A stretch of 64,000 bases of DNA from Ipomoea triloba (GCF_003576645.1 NC_044920.1:19599100-19663099); one strand, 5' to 3'. Positions 33,113 to 45,773 are shown, counted from the stretch's first letter. A program made the numbers and translations. Notes: generated by a model from the sequence alone, not told the origin.

Positions 33113-35085
33113 AAATCAGACGAAGAGTTATGCCTTATGGAAGAAGAGGATGGGTACAACAGGACAATATGGTACGTAGATAGTGGATGCTCAAGACACA
33201 TGACATGAAACAAGTCGGAATTGAGCAATTTCAAAGAGAAGAATGGTCCTAAAGTTGTATTTGGTGGGAATTCCAGCGAACAAACCATAGGCGTAGGAAA
33301 TGTCACAAAGAATGGTCTAACCATTCAAGAAGTATCATTCGTTGAAGGACTAAGATTCAATCTTCTAAGCACAAGTCAATTTTGTGACAAAGGATACAAG
33401 GTGTAATTCTCAAAAGATATATGTCACGTTATTTTAGAAAAGGATCATGAAATTGTATTGACTACAAGGAGAAGGAAGAACATGTACGTAGTTGCATTGG
33501 ATTCAGTGAAGCCGAACACTTACTTGCTTGCTAAAAGCAAAAATGACCTAAGTTAGGAACAAGGTTGCAAAAATCGCTAGGCGCCCCCTAGGCGCCTGGG
33601 GGGCGCCTAGCGCCTAGGTCGCCTAGGCGCCGATTAATCGGCGCCTAGGTTTTTTTCTTTTTTTTTTCTTTTTTTTTTTTAATTTAAAAAAAAATTAAAA
33701 AAATATTTTAAGTGTTAATAATTGTAAAGTGTTTAATATTGTAAGTCTTTACTCTTTACACTTTAATAGTTATATATTTAATACTTATTAAGTTATTAGT
33801 TATTATTTATTAATTATTAGTGCAGTACTTATTAGTTTAATTTAATTATTACTTATTATTTTATTAAGTTATTACTTATTATTAGAATATTAGAGTATTA
33901 GTTAATACATTATAACATTATTAATTTAAATGTTTCAGATTTATAATTTTTTTAATTTAAAAAAAAAAAAAAAACCAGCCGGCCGGCCTAGGCGGCCTAG
34001 TCGGCCGGTGGCCTAGGCGGCCTAGGCGCCGCCTAATCGGCCGGCTAGGCGCCCGACCGCGGAGGAGGCCGGTTTCGGCCTTCCTCGATGCGGCCGGGCG
34101 CCGCCTAGCGCCTAGGCGCCGATTTTCGCCTAGGCGCGATTTTTGCAACACTGGTTAGGAATGACACCACAGACTCAATCATCTCAACTTTAAGGCCATC
34201 AATAAGCTTGCAAGAAAAGAATTGGTAGAGGGACTACCAAATGTGACTTATGAAAAATACAAGATTTGCCAAGCCTGTCAAAAAGGGAAACAAATCAAGT
34301 CCTTGTTTAAGTAAAAAACCATTGACACCAATTCAAGACCCTTGAGTCTTCTTCATATGGATCTATTTGGACCCGTTGATCTAGTAAGCTTAAGTGGAAG
34401 GAAATATACCCTTGTACGTGGTAGTAGATGACTACACTAGGTATACCTGGACATCATTCTTGAGAAAGAAGAATGAAACTGAGAAGATTCTGCCTGATTT
34501 GCTACGAAGACTTCAGACGGAGAAAGGGCTAAACATTGTCAAAATTCGGTCTGATCAAGGAACTGAGTTCGTGAATAAAGTGATACATGAATTTTGTGGA
34601 CAAAATGGTATTCTCCATCAACTATCGGCAGCAAGGACTCCTCAGCAAAATGGAATTGTTGAACGAAGAAATAGAACACTTAAAGAAGCAGCAAGATCAA
34701 TGATTGCTTTCTCAGGTTTGCCTAAAAGGTTTTGGGCCGAAGCCATCAATACAGCTTGCTATACCCAAAATAGATCTCTAATTCATAAAGTTCATGGGAT
34801 CACACCCTATGAGCTGTGGAAAGGCAAGAAACCTGTTGTGAGATACTTTCACATCTTTGGTTGCAAATGTTTCATTCACAACAATGGGAAGACACATCTT
34901 AAAGCCTTTGATGAATGAGCAGATGAAGGTCTATTCATGGGATACTTAGATATAAGCAAGGCATTCAGAGTACTAAATAAGCGAACCATGGTCATAGAGG
35001 AATCTATTCATGTAGTCTTTGACGAATCATCATCGAGTCATGATGTTGATAAGTTAAAAACTAATATGGACTCTCCAAGATAACT
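33113..35085 (+). pseudogene. Copia protease and integrase, decayed
   Basis: IWYVDSGCSRHMT marks the protease. NLLSTSQFCDKGYKV belongs to the following region. After the MITE comes a damaged integrase zinc segment (FAKPVKKG). 34394-34918 holds the integrase core: VVDDYTRYTWTSFLRKKNE, KIRSDQGTEFVNKVI, SAARTPQQNGIVERRNRT, FWAEAINTACYTQNR and YELWKGKKPVVRYFHIFGCK. Stops at 33207, 33405, 33556, several before 34394, and 34917 inactivate it. Sequence similarity to RT is absent downstream. Confidence 0.9.
33560..34153. mobile_element. hAT-type MITE, 594 bp, inside the copia integrase
   Basis: Ends CAAGGTTGCAAAAATCG and, inverted, CAGTGTTGCAAAAATCG. Exact 8-bp target duplication GTTAGGAA at 33552-33559 and 34154-34161. 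Just inside both ends are arrays of GCGCCTAGGCG palindromes; the middle is AT-rich. Non-coding, moved by a hAT transposase in trans. Confidence 0.92.
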
Positions 35086-35089
35086 TATC

Positions 35090-35896
35090 TTCTTGAATAC
35101 CAATGGACTCTCCAAGAACTTCAAGTATGTGTTAATCGTCTGAGTAATAAAATTGATCAGTTGGTCGATGCTAATGATGCCAACAAGGGGGAAAAGAGCG
35201 AGGACAAACACCATGGTCATGTTTCAGGAAGTGGTGAGCGAACCAGAGAAGAATTCTTGGCTCTTAAGCCTGCCCCTTCTCCCTGACCATCACCAAAACA
35301 AACACAAGGACAATCCTCCAAAGGTCCAGCAGCCAAAAAGCCGAAGGGACAGACCACACGAGGACGCGATGGACAGCTATGAACCTATGTCCCTTATGAA
35401 GAAGGAAGTGGAAAATGGTTCAAAGACTGCAACATTCCACCCTTCTGGAAGGACAAAAAGCCAAGGGACAGAGTTGCGTTTGTAAGGAACCAAAATTAAC
35501 GAATCTTTGAGAAAAAGAAGAAAGATGAAAATCTTTGAAGATTTCGTGCAAAAGTTGGAAAGTGAAAACAATATACAGATCAATGATGAAGATGATTTTA
35601 AGTTGAAAGGCATCATACAGATCATGTCCGCAACTCGCCAAAGCTTCCTTGATGGGATGACTGCACCCGAGTTGATCAAATGGTTGAAAAGGCGACTCAT
35701 CAAAGCAAAGACTCTTGGAGAAGACACTCAGAACTACCTTATGCTTAAAATAAACAACAAGTACTCGTATAAGATTGAAGGCTTGAATGTCATTGAAGCT
35801 AGGAAAGTAATCAACGACATGCTCGATTTATGGGATGCCGAAGAATTGAAAAGGCAGAACAGAAAGAAGACTAGCGAATACAAGGAGAAAATATGA
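35090..35896 (+). other. 3' region of SIRE-like element, possible env-position ORF
   Basis: Two frames remain open: 35153-35485 and 35507-35896 (129 codons, IQIMSATRQSFLDGMTAPEL and on, Lys/Glu-rich). SIRE-type elements often carry an extra reading frame between pol and the 3' LTR, and this position fits, but I see no transmembrane segment or signal peptide, so the assignment is by place only. Confidence 0.4.
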
Positions 35897-36134
35897 TTTT
35901 CAGTCTTCTTTATTTTTTTGAATTTCTCTATCTTGTAATTTTTTCCTTCTATGATAAATGAAAGACAAAATTTTTGGGGTTTATGCGTGTGTGTGTTCTA
36001 TCTAGTTTTTATAACTCCTCGTTTTATACAATGTTAAGCTCTACTATTTTTCTATGTTAATAAAAATACATTTTTGGATACAAGTAGCCAAATGGATTGA
36101 GTATAGGTGTTGACATCATCAAAAAGGGGGAAAT

Positions 36135-37402
36135 TGTTAGGAACCTCAAGTCATTGATTTTGATGATACCAAAGACTAGAGGAGACCGTCCAATCCTTTG
36201 TTTTGTCTTTTGTTTTTCAGAAGGACGAATACTTGTCTAGAACTCGTCTTAGATGAGCCCATAAAAATCAAGAGTAACTCTTAGTCATTCCAAGCAGTAA
36301 TCAAGGTCAATGATTCGAGCCGAAGACTTGAAGACCAAAGACATGTAGATTGAAGACACGAAGACTGTAGGAGTATAAGGCCGAATACTGGAAGGGCCGA
36401 ACTCTTGAAGACCGAATAATCAAAGATGATTAATTCGTGGAGATAATAAGAGAATGATAAGGTCAATCATTCTCATGAGTACCCAAGGCACTAGGACTTA
36501 AATGACATTCTCTAATATTTGTCTTGTCTATAGCCTTGAGGTTGGGTATGATCTGAATGTCAAACGGATCATAGGTGATGATCCCAATGAGCATTAAATG
36601 ACATAACCTTTTGTGTAAGACAAAAGACAAATTGTCTTCACACTAAAGTAGACAAACAGCTAGAAACTACTGACATTCCCAAAAGGTCTTATTTTACCCA
36701 GCAGATATTACACACTGGATAAAAAGGTTTTGAATTTCAAGTTTCACACCTATAAATACCCTTGGTTCTTCCCATTTGGACAAGGTTGGCATACATACGC
36801 GAAAAGCAATAGTAAGCAATTTTTCAGTGTGCAAAATATTCAAAAGCTCATAATCTCAATCCAGCTTACAAAAGAGATCTTGTGAAGTTCAAGTGATAAA
36901 TCAAGAAGCTCAAACACAAGACTCTCACGTTGGAGAAACACTTCAACCATTCCAACCATTCTCTACTTTGGTGAAGTAGAAAGAGGCGGAGTAGACTTTG
37001 AAGAAGTTGAAAAACCTAGTGAGACGTGACTGCCGGGCTTGGTGATCAAAGGAGCACGTTGAGGAGAATATATTGTACTATTAAGGAGACAATAGTGCAA
37101 TCCTTCACAAGTTGTGAAGAAGAGTGGAGTAGGCTTAGTTAACAGCCGAACCACTATAAAATCTCTCTCACTCTCTCTTTTACTTTCACGTACTGCATAC
37201 CACCAAACCTAATTTTTCATAAAGCAAAACTTGTGCAAAGTGAACTTAAAATCTCTTGAAGCTTTAAGTTATCCGGTGCGTTTTATCTTTGATCAAGTTC
37301 AACCTTTTCAAGGGTTCGTTCTTAAAAGAAAAGTTTTTAAAATTTCCTTGTGAGTCTATTCAACCCCCCACCCCTCTTTCTAGACTCACATCATATCAAC
37401 CA
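36135..37402 (+). repeat. 3' LTR of SIRE-like copia element (1268 bp)
   Basis: Starts TGTTAGGAACCTCAAG right after the polypurine tract and ends near ATCATATCAACCA. A TATA-type sequence CTATAAATACCC lies at about 36750. The C-rich ATTCAACCCCCC stretch just before the end is typical of SIRE-type LTRs. Confidence 0.75.
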
Positions 37403-38110
37403 GGACCAACAAGCTCTGATATTTGTTGTTGTTGTTTTGGTGCAATCAGTTGAATGTATTTGTCTAATTCCTTTGGTTTTTATATTTTTGCTGTATATTC
37501 GAGCGGAATGCTTCAATAAGCTGATAATTGTTGCAGTGTTTCTTCATAGATTACGGACTTAGGGCTTTTGCGCAAGTTTATTTCATGCTTACATAATCTC
37601 TAGCCCCTGTGGATGAAATCGAAATTTAGTTTTGTGAGGTAAGTTTGCTGCAGTTACATTTGATTATATTAGATCTTTGTCTATAATTGTTGTATGAATA
37701 CAACAGATCTGTATCTAATCAATTTTGCAGGCATTAGTATGCTGTCAAAGGAAATTATTATCCAATTTTAACTGCTTTATTTTTATTTTACAGAAGAAAA
37801 AGTATACTTCAAAAAATGAACCTGAGCTGAATGGTAAGATTCTACATGTCTACTGCATATTTATATATGCAAGAGAGCTCTCTCTTCTCCTATTTTCAAT
37901 CCCTTTTCTTATTTCATTAGTTTCAATTGGTTACTTTGCCAGTGTGTTCTGTTAACATCCATTTTTATTAAAAAAAAAAAAAATTTGCTTGTAGTAATAT
38001 ATATGCTGGTTTAAAATAACTTCTCTGCTCTTATTGATTGTTTATGTCTATGCCTTAGTAAAAATGTATCGTTAACACCTATATATTCAATGGCTTGTAG
38101 TAATAGTCTT
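37403..38110. other. Intron/5'-UTR-like sequence before the Bet1-type exon
   Basis: T-rich with possible splice sites (TTTTACAG at 37785-37793; AATGGTAAG at 37831) around a short frame. I could not find the expected first coding exon of a Bet1 gene. Confidence 0.35.
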
Positions 38111-38120
38111 TAAATTTCAG

Positions 38121-38268
38121 GGGTCGCAATGCTAAAACTGCTCTGTTTGATGGTATTGAGGAAGGTGGCATTAGGGCTTCATTATCATACTCTTCTCATG
38201 AGATTGATGAACATGAGAATGAAAAAGCACTTGAAGGACTGCAAGATAGAGTCAATCTACTGAAAAGA
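38121..38268 (+). pseudogene. Single exon of a Bet1-type (BS14/BET11-like) v-SNARE gene
   Basis: Bounded by AATTTCAG and GTAAGT, 148 bp, 49 codons, fully open: TALFDGIEEGGIRASLSYSS then HEIDEHENEKALEGLQDRVN and LLKR. This is the N-terminal and early SNARE-motif part of plant Bet1-like Qc-SNAREs, which act in ER-Golgi vesicle fusion. The following exon (rest of the SNARE helix and the membrane anchor) is not found in the next 2 kb, nor is the usual first exon upstream, where the SIRE-like LTR ends. Either a truncated gene or a transposed fragment. Exon sequence itself shows no damage, so the truncation looks recent. Confidence 0.75.
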
Positions 38269-38689
38269 GTAAGTTTTTCTTTCTTTATTTGTCAAAAAAG
38301 AATATGTTTTACTTTCTCAAAAGCCTCTAATGTGAGTCTAGCAAAAAAGGCAACATACGAACAGAATCTTAATTAACTAGAACCATGGACAAATTCAAGA
38401 TGGTGTGCTAAATTAACTTGTTTCAGTCTTATTTTCCTCACTTGGTGTGTATACCTGTATACACTGAATGTCTATCTGTTTGTTTGCTTAAGGTATTCTC
38501 ACTATTGTTTGCTTAATTTTTGTTTTTATTTATTGTTTTAATATGATAGTTTTTATTTATTGCATTTTGTAGCGGATTTGCATTTTTGTACTAGTGTATA
38601 TGTGTGTGTATATCTCTTGACATGGCCAATTTCTGCAGTACATGAAAAACAATACTAAATAAATATATACATATTTATGTTGATAGGTT

Positions 38690-38780
38690 AGTTGAGATGC
38701 TGGATGGTTACCCGAAGAAAGAAAATGAAATTGATAGGATGAAGAAAGAAAATGAGAGCATGTAGATTGAGCTCAGGTAT
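38690..38780 (+). other. Coiled-coil-like coding fragment, unidentified
   Basis: A short frame, MLDGYPKKENEIDRMKKENE, then a stop and IELR before GTATAT. It looks like a Lys/Glu-rich helix exon, not part of Bet1. Significance unclear. Confidence 0.25.
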
Positions 38781-39307
38781 ATATATTTGTTTGTATAGTC
38801 CACTATATTATGATATGTTTATTGATTTTTTGTTGGATTTAATTGTGCATTACTTGCCTTTAGAGCAGTCTGTTAACTGTACCAGCTGCAGGAAAATTAT
38901 TGAAACAGTCTCCTACTAGTTGAAGATTGTCAACATGTCAATTCAGTTGCCAGTGTGAGTTTCTTGTTTGCCCATTCATTTACCTAAAAAATTTTAGCAT
39001 GTTGTGTTTAATTTTAAGTTCATCTCTGTTTTCATAGTCTTTTTTGTGTTCTAATACTGTGATCTTTTGGTGCTATGTACTTTGAACTATTAAGTCAAGA
39101 GTTGCTACCTTTATTTTGACTCTACTAGTATCTGAAACTTATTATTTTTTGTGATTGTTTGCAGCTTGGAGATTGAATCAGAAGTTAAATTCTAGAATGC
39201 TTTAAGTTAAATTCCAGAATGTTTTAAATTTTCAATTGTATATTCATGAATGAATTATCTTCATAAACTATTCCAAAATGTTTTAAATTTGTTGTATATA
39301 CTTGCAA

Positions 39308-39311
39308 AAAA

Positions 39312-39344
<33 letters not shown>

Positions 39345-39570
39345 TACATATATATATTCATTTCACTAGGGGATTATCTGTAGTGAAATGAATTTTTTTT
39401 ATTTGTTGCTTCCAATTTTCCGACCACCAAAGTGGTCGGAATTTCTGACCATCGGTGATCGAAAATCCAGATTCGTCGGTTGTTCTGCTGGTCTTTTTTT
39501 CCCGACGACTTTAGGAAGTGGTTGAAATTTACGACCAAATTAAGGCCATTTCCGACCACTTTCAAGTATT
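39308..39570. repeat. (TA)n tract and GTCGGAAATT-type inverted repeats
   Basis: A TA tract at 39308-39356 is followed by direct and inverted copies of CGACCACC, GTGGTCGG and TTCCGACCACTT. Such words occur in sub-terminal regions of some DNA transposons, but no ends were found. Confidence 0.45.
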
Positions 39571-39599
39571 AAAATACACATGTAGTAGTAGGCAAAATG

Positions 39600-40533
39600 T
39601 TAATAGAGTTTAATAGTTTTGTTACTCTAGTATTTAAAACTGTAACTTTTTTGAAGAGTTGGATGTATATTGCAACAATAAAAAGTTATAGACCAAAACA
39701 GCTTGCAAGAAATAATTGAGACTAAAATTACAACTTTTTTTCCTTTATTTAATTTTATTCCAATTTTAATTTACTACCAAACAAATAGAGTTTTTCTACT
39801 TAAACCTAACCAATGAGGTACCTCAAATGGCAAGTGAACTCTCTTTGTGGGAAAAAATTTTAGAAAAACCTGAGTTTGATTTTCACAAGTGACGATTCCC
39901 CCGAACCATTCCCCCCGAACCAGCACTAGTAACCTGTCAATGATATCCATTTATTGTCCGGAGCGAATAACTCAGCCTTTTAACCTATGGCTTGTTAAAA
40001 GAAGAAAAATACTCCGTAGTAACTTCATCCAGTAACCACTTTTAGCTAGCAGCTGTAGGCTTTCCCGTAATAGAAGAAAAATAGTAGGGAGTATATCACT
40101 GAAGAGAGAGAGAAGATGTATCAAATCATCCACCATTTATCGTTGAGGAAGCTCACTATCCTTCTCAATATGATTCTAAATCCTTATTCGTGATTATTCA
40201 AATATTCTTCCTAACTCCATCCCAACAAAATTTGAAATATATTTGTAGCGAACAACAAAAGTTTGAACCAATATATTCAATCTTTCAATTCTTACTCAAA
40301 AACTAGCATATCCAAGAAACTCACAAATTATAAAAGGTAGATTGCTGTTCAACAACATATAAATGGATAGGATTCAAGTACTCTTGTGGCGCCGGGCCTG
40401 AATTCATAATTGGAAGAACAAGAATAAATTCCTTCACTGTAGATGCACAACCCCTTCAATATGAATAGCAGAACAAACAAATCTGGAAATGTATTTTTAT
40501 TAATACCGATCAATGGAGATGGCATAGATATCT
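39600..40533. other. Downstream flank of the capping protein gene
   Basis: AT-rich. The last 200 bp or so before 40534 should include the 3' UTR of the minus-strand gene; I see no separate gene. Confidence 0.5.
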
Positions 40534-43500
40534 TTAGCTCGAAGGCAGTTTCATTTGCACCGGTTCAGATGGAGGGCGTAAAATACAGACCATTTCCTTT
40601 GTCTTTCCAAAATAAACCTGCAAGTTTCAGGATCTATGTTAAATATGTTATATCCAAAAGGAAAGGTCGTGATCAGTCGACGGTAGGAATATGAAAACAT
40701 TTTGCACAATGGCATTCAAGTAATATTACCTGATCGAGGGAGTTCCTAAGTTTGCCCTCCATTTCCTCAATCATCCTTCCCATGTTGCATAAATGACCCT
40801 CCGAGAGAGGGAGTTGCATATTCATCTATCAGATATAGGGAACATTAATTACAAAAGTGGCACCAATTACTAGTCAATAAGTTCAAGTGAATAGCAGGAT
40901 CGGAACAGAAAAATTCCAAGGAATTCAACCACGTAAGCCATCCACATTACTACTGAATTGTTAATATGAGTGAACATGCATAATGGACAGATTTAGGTCT
41001 ATTTTCTTTTTCTAGTAACTCAAAGGTTGGTCAAGTTGAACTTGTGATCTTAATTCTAGGAAGCCACACCTTGACAAGTAGGTTCAGCCACGAGCCATCA
41101 ACAAATTAGCATAGTCATTTGTGGGGCAAGTAAAAGTGAACTATAATGCAAGAATAATAGCCAAAAGTATTCTTCATAAACAAAAGTGAGCACTATAATT
41201 ACAGGTATGGTTAACCTTAAAGAGGAAATGACTGTACAGATTTTACTAATTGGGGTTCATTTTGAATTGTTTTCAAAGCTATTATCAATTCCCAAGTTCA
41301 AGGGAATGTACCAGTGAACTCAAGGTCCTGAGACCATCCAGAATACATTTAATCATTTATCTAGGAGTGGAAAATTTTAAAAATTAAGGTTAAAATGTTG
41401 AGTATGAGTGGCCATATGAAGTCATTTATATAATCATATGTGGCATATCAGTGAGGAAAATTCTTTAAAATGGGGTTATTTCATGACGGCAATGACAATT
41501 AAACAGGAAACAAAGTACTAGAGAAGACAGGAAACGTGAGAAAATTCTCCTACAGTTCCTTCCACCTTCTCCTTAGAATGAACTAATGAAGAAAAGCACT
41601 CCATAGTGAGACTCAAAAAATAGCACCAAAAATAATACCACATATACTCACTATTTGTGCCAAATGGAATTTGTAATAGCATTGCCATTCTAACAAGACC
41701 TTGATAATAATTCAATTACATCACATGAGCAATTTGTTAAATTATATTTCCTTCTGATAAAGACTTCGAATGCACAACTCTAGAAACATTAACTGCAATA
41801 CCTGTCTTCTTATCGATCCTGTCAAATTGAAGGTGCCTGAGGACTCATTATTTGTGGTCAAAGATAGCATCACAGTACTAGTCAGGCAGTAGTGTGCTGT
41901 CCCTTCTTCCTCTGGACCAACCTAAAACAATTAATCAGAATCAAATATGATGATTTTTTATAAACTTAGTTATCTAGGAAAAGGTGAAGAAAGAGACCTT
42001 TCTTCTTGCTTTTATTAATGTCATAGTCCAAGCATTACCTGGATAACATGTATAGCATCCCAGGCTCCTTCCTGCAGATATCCTCTTCTACCATGTGCAG
42101 ATTTTGAGCCATCTATATCACCAAAAGCAATCACAGTATAGATCCAATAAAGAACAAAACAAATATTATTTAGTGGCAGGTGTCTACCTTTCTTTATTAA
42201 GAAGCAGGCAATGAAGCCTTCAGTTTCATCTTCCCACATGTAAACGGATGAAATGCCACCTTCATAATACCTAAGAATAATTTGGTCAATGAAGCTGTTA
42301 TCCAATACATAAAATAAATACAGCCAGTAACTCATTCCAAATTTAAGTAATCATGTTATCCAGAAGAAGAAAAGAGATGTCTCCAGCCTGGTCACGATAA
42401 AAAGTGATGTCATGAGGCTGAAGAGAACTAGCCAATAAAAAGTTATATCAATCACAAAATCACAACAAATGACAAATGACAAAGGACGAGGTAAGTAAAG
42501 GACCTCACTGGTCACGATAAACAGCAAAGACTTCATTTGCTTCAATTTCAAGTTTCCTCAACTCTGCAGATGGATAAGCTCCATCTTCTAGTGGTGGATG
42601 ATACGTATTTGACAAAGGCGACCTGCCACAGTGAAAATCATAATAAAAGGAAACATAGAATGACTTTCTAATGACAATAAACAACACAATAAAGAAGACA
42701 ATCTCAAATAACAGCAAAGAAACAATATACTCAATATTAGTACCACTCCTGGAACTTTGTCTACACGACTACACCCCAGAGGCGTAACATTTTACAAATT
42801 AGTGCTTGCTTGGCTTGCAACTAATTGCCACTTATCTACTCCAGGAAGTCATAAGCTGAGCCAAACAATGTTTTTTCAAAGTTCTTTGGGAGTAGACAAG
42901 AGGTTATTTGTCTGTTCTTTTGAGAAGAACCAACCTGAGGCCTTTTTGAAAAGCTCTTTTTGGAGAAACATGGACCATTTAATGTAAATTTTATATTCCA
43001 GAATTGGTATATTATTCATTGCAAATAATTACAAAGAAATATAATTTCTTTTTGTAAGCTATTTCTAAAATAGACTTTTTTCCCTCTTATAGAGCAAAAC
43101 AAGCATGTAGCACAGAGATAAGAAACTTTCTCTATAATAAACTTCATATATTAAGATGCCACACACAGGCAATGTTTTAAAAGGCTAAGGCATGCCTTGA
43201 GGCGTTTTGTATTTTGAGGCGAGGCGTAAGCCTCAAATATATATATATATATATATAATAGGAGAATGGTTATAGTCTGTAGCTTGATTAACCTACAAAT
43301 GAAAGCCACTAATCACACTACCAGCATAATATTAAAAACATTTTTTTTAGAAAAGGCTAGGTGTCACACACCCACACTCTATATGCAGTACACCCATATT
43401 ATTTATATATATATACACACCAAGGTTGTCTAGGCGGACTTTCTAGGTGACATGCCGTGGACTGCCTAGTCGACTAGTCGACTAGGCGGCTGCCTAGGCG

Positions 43501-43798
43501 ATGAATAATATATATATATAAATAAAGTAATTAGTATTTAGTATTAAATATGCAATAATTTAAACATTAAAAGCAACACATCAATTGTTCAAATGTCAAA
43601 TATAAAATATCCAATGTTTCAAGTTTTCAACTTGCAACTTTCAAACTCTCAAATCTAAGTCTCAACATAAAAAAAGATATTTCTTGAGAATTTGAAACAA
43701 TAAAGAAAGAATAGAGAAAGAAGAAAAAAAAGAAAGAGGGCAGAAAGAAAGAAAGAAGAAAGAAAGAAGAAAAGAAAAAACGTAATCCCTTATCAGGC

Positions 43799-43837
<39 letters not shown>

Positions 43838-45773
43838 AGAAAGAAGGAAAGAAAGAAGAAAGAAAGAAGAAGGAAGAATCAGTCGCACAGCAGAAGAAAT
43901 AAAGAAGAAAGAAGAAGGCCTCAGCGGCGGTCGTCGGCTAGGCGGTGATGGTCGTCGGCGGTCGTGGCTACGCAGTGGTGGTCGCCGACAGTTGTAGCGG
44001 TGGTGGCGGTCGTCGGCTACGGCAGTGGTGGTGGCGACCGTAGAGAAGAAATGGGAGCAGTAGGTTCTTGTGCCGATTTGCGACAGTGAGAGGCAGTCAA
44101 ACAGTAGGGTTAGAATTTATTTTTTTTAAATACAATACCCGGGTCGAACCGGATTAAAGCCGGGTCGACGCCGGGTTAGGCGTCACTAGGCGACGCCTAG
44201 TCGACGCCCAGCTCGCCTCGCCAAAACTAGGCGAGGTGAGCCCACTAGGCGTGTGGGCTCGAGCGCCCAGACGCCTAGACAACACTAATACACACACAGA
44301 GGACGCTGGAGGTCGCCGTAGCCTTGACGTCGCAGCTGCTTTAGGTCGCCGTCGCAAGAGTTGAGTCTCGTCCCACTTCGCAAGTCAAAGTGTGACTCGC
44401 CTCAAAAAAACGCCTCAGAAAGCCTTGAGGCGTATATGAAGCGTACGCCTCATACGGCTGAGGCGTAAGCCTCTAATTCAGCCGAAGAGGCGTAAGCCTC
44501 AGTGCGTACCTGCTAAGCCTCACTCTGAGGCGAGCCTCAAGGCGGGCCTCAAAAAAGCCTTTTTAAACCTTGCACACAGGTAAACTGGACAGCAAATCTA
44601 GTCATAGAAGAATAATATAGCAGTGGATTGTCAGTCAGTACTAGTACCAGCTTACTAAGTCATTTTCTGATGGCAGTAATTGTAAATGTATTGAACATTT
44701 CCACCACATGATATAGGGAGAACAAATCTAGTCCACATGATAGTTCTAGCTCCTAATAACACCAATACAGAAATAGTAATAACTGAGACATGAAATAAAG
44801 CAGTACCTATAGGAGTCCGCATCTCTGTTATATTCGCACAATATGAATTCCTTTCCCGTTTCCAGATCAACCATAACCTGATAAATGCAAATTAAAAACA
44901 TCATGGAACTTATCCAACAAGAGAAGATTACTAGCATTAATTTCATATGCTCCAAAACAAATCATGAGATATGGCAGAAAAAGGGTTGAAGACTTAAAGA
45001 ACCACAATTCAAAGTGAAAGAAATGTCTGCAAATGTGTTTAATGCTACTCGTACCAAATATTTTCACACTAAATCTTGTACCATATAAAATAACTTATAG
45101 TGTTATTGGCCAATGTACAATTAGCCAATGAATATGAAAGATAAGTACATGAGTCACAAGTGCCCTCAAATATTGTAATAACACAATAGTTGGTACATCA
45201 TTTTCCTACATACACTCTTTTTCATCAACCCTCCTTATCCAAAGAGCCATGCCAGTTTCTCAGTAGCTAACATCAATACAAAACAAAAGGTCAGCAAAAG
45301 GGAATTCTACAATAACTATGGCAGACTATTGCTCTGTGCTACACTAAAAACCCTAAATTTAACTACAGTGATGACAATAAATATAGCAAATCCAAATTTA
45401 CCATAATTACAAAAGTATAAAACAAAATATCAGTAAATTGAGCTAAATCGCCTAAAAACCTAGCAATTTTTCAAGAGAATTTGTTTAAAGTGACGCTAAA
45501 ATCTCATTCAAGATATCATATTAACGGAATGAAATTCCTTCTGTCAACATCAATAGATCAATCAAATGAAAGAATAAGAAAATTAGTGAAGCATCTATAG
45601 ACGTGTAAACGCATACGAAGATTTCTATCAAAAGAGAACGATACCTGGAGAGGCTGATCGACCTGAGAGAGGAGATCTGATGAGTGGTCCGGCAAGAGGC
45701 TGAGCAAAGCAGAGAGAGCCGTCTCCATGCGCTTAGGCGGCATTCTTCTCATCAATCCCAGCGCTGCCTCCAT
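40534..45773 (-). CDS. CPB: F-actin-capping protein subunit beta, complete, 8 exons, 256 aa
   Basis: Exons (coding order): 45645-45773, 44807-44877, 42509-42622, 42188-42270, 42039-42112, 41802-41921, 40730-40825, 40534-40617. They sum to 771 nt, 256 codons plus TAA, with every junction GT-AG and in phase. Length matches plant CPB. Landmarks: [99 protein letters not shown] motif (here [11 protein letters not shown]), [40 protein letters not shown], and a C-terminal [10 protein letters not shown] actin-binding tentacle. With the alpha subunit it caps the fast-growing ends of actin filaments in the cytoplasm. Intron 2 (42623-44806) is swollen by two nested MITEs. A LINE begins about 180 bp upstream of the start codon. 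Confidence 0.97.
43421..44287. mobile_element. hAT-type MITE (inner), 867 bp
   Basis: Ends CAAGGTTGTCTAGGCG and, inverted, TAGTGTTGTCTAGGCG; 8-bp target duplication ATACACAC at 43413-43420 and 44288-44295. Related in ends to the MITE at 33560-34153. Interior: an AT-rich part, a (GAAA)n purine tract at 43690-43880, and a GC-rich part with GGCGGTCGTCGGC words at 43920-44040. Confidence 0.92.
43735..43900. repeat. (GAAA)n / AGAAGAAAG purine tract
   Basis: About 160 bp of nearly pure purine with an interruption at 43775-43795; a simple-sequence tract within the inner MITE. Confidence 0.9.

Larger units (their letters stand above)
33110..37402 (+). mobile_element. 5'-deleted SIRE-like copia retrotransposon
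   Basis: Plus strand: protease-integrase part (33113-35085), a region with no recognised domain (35090-35896), polypurine tract AAAAAGGGGGAAA (36121-36133) and a 3' LTR (36135-37402). The 5' LTR, gag start and the whole RT-RNase H region are missing, so it is a deletion derivative. The integrase is interrupted by a hAT MITE at 33560-34153. Confidence 0.85.
43170..44572. mobile_element. hAT-type MITE (outer) in CPB intron 2
   Basis: Ends CAATGTTTTAAAAGGC and, inverted, CAAGGTTTAAAAAGGC. Exact 8-bp target duplication CACACAGG at 43162-43169 and 44573-44580. Sub-terminal arrays of TTGAGGCG / CGCCTCAA and GAGGCGTAAGCCTC. Contains a second hAT-type element. Non-coding. Confidence 0.92.

Noticed and set aside
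39360..39600. Possible CACTA transposon end (CTGTAGTG with GTCGG repeats)
   Set aside because: No matching CACTA start with a 3-bp target duplication at a sensible distance, and the CACTACAAGAAAA words at 20654 and 32831 belong to a duplicated block.
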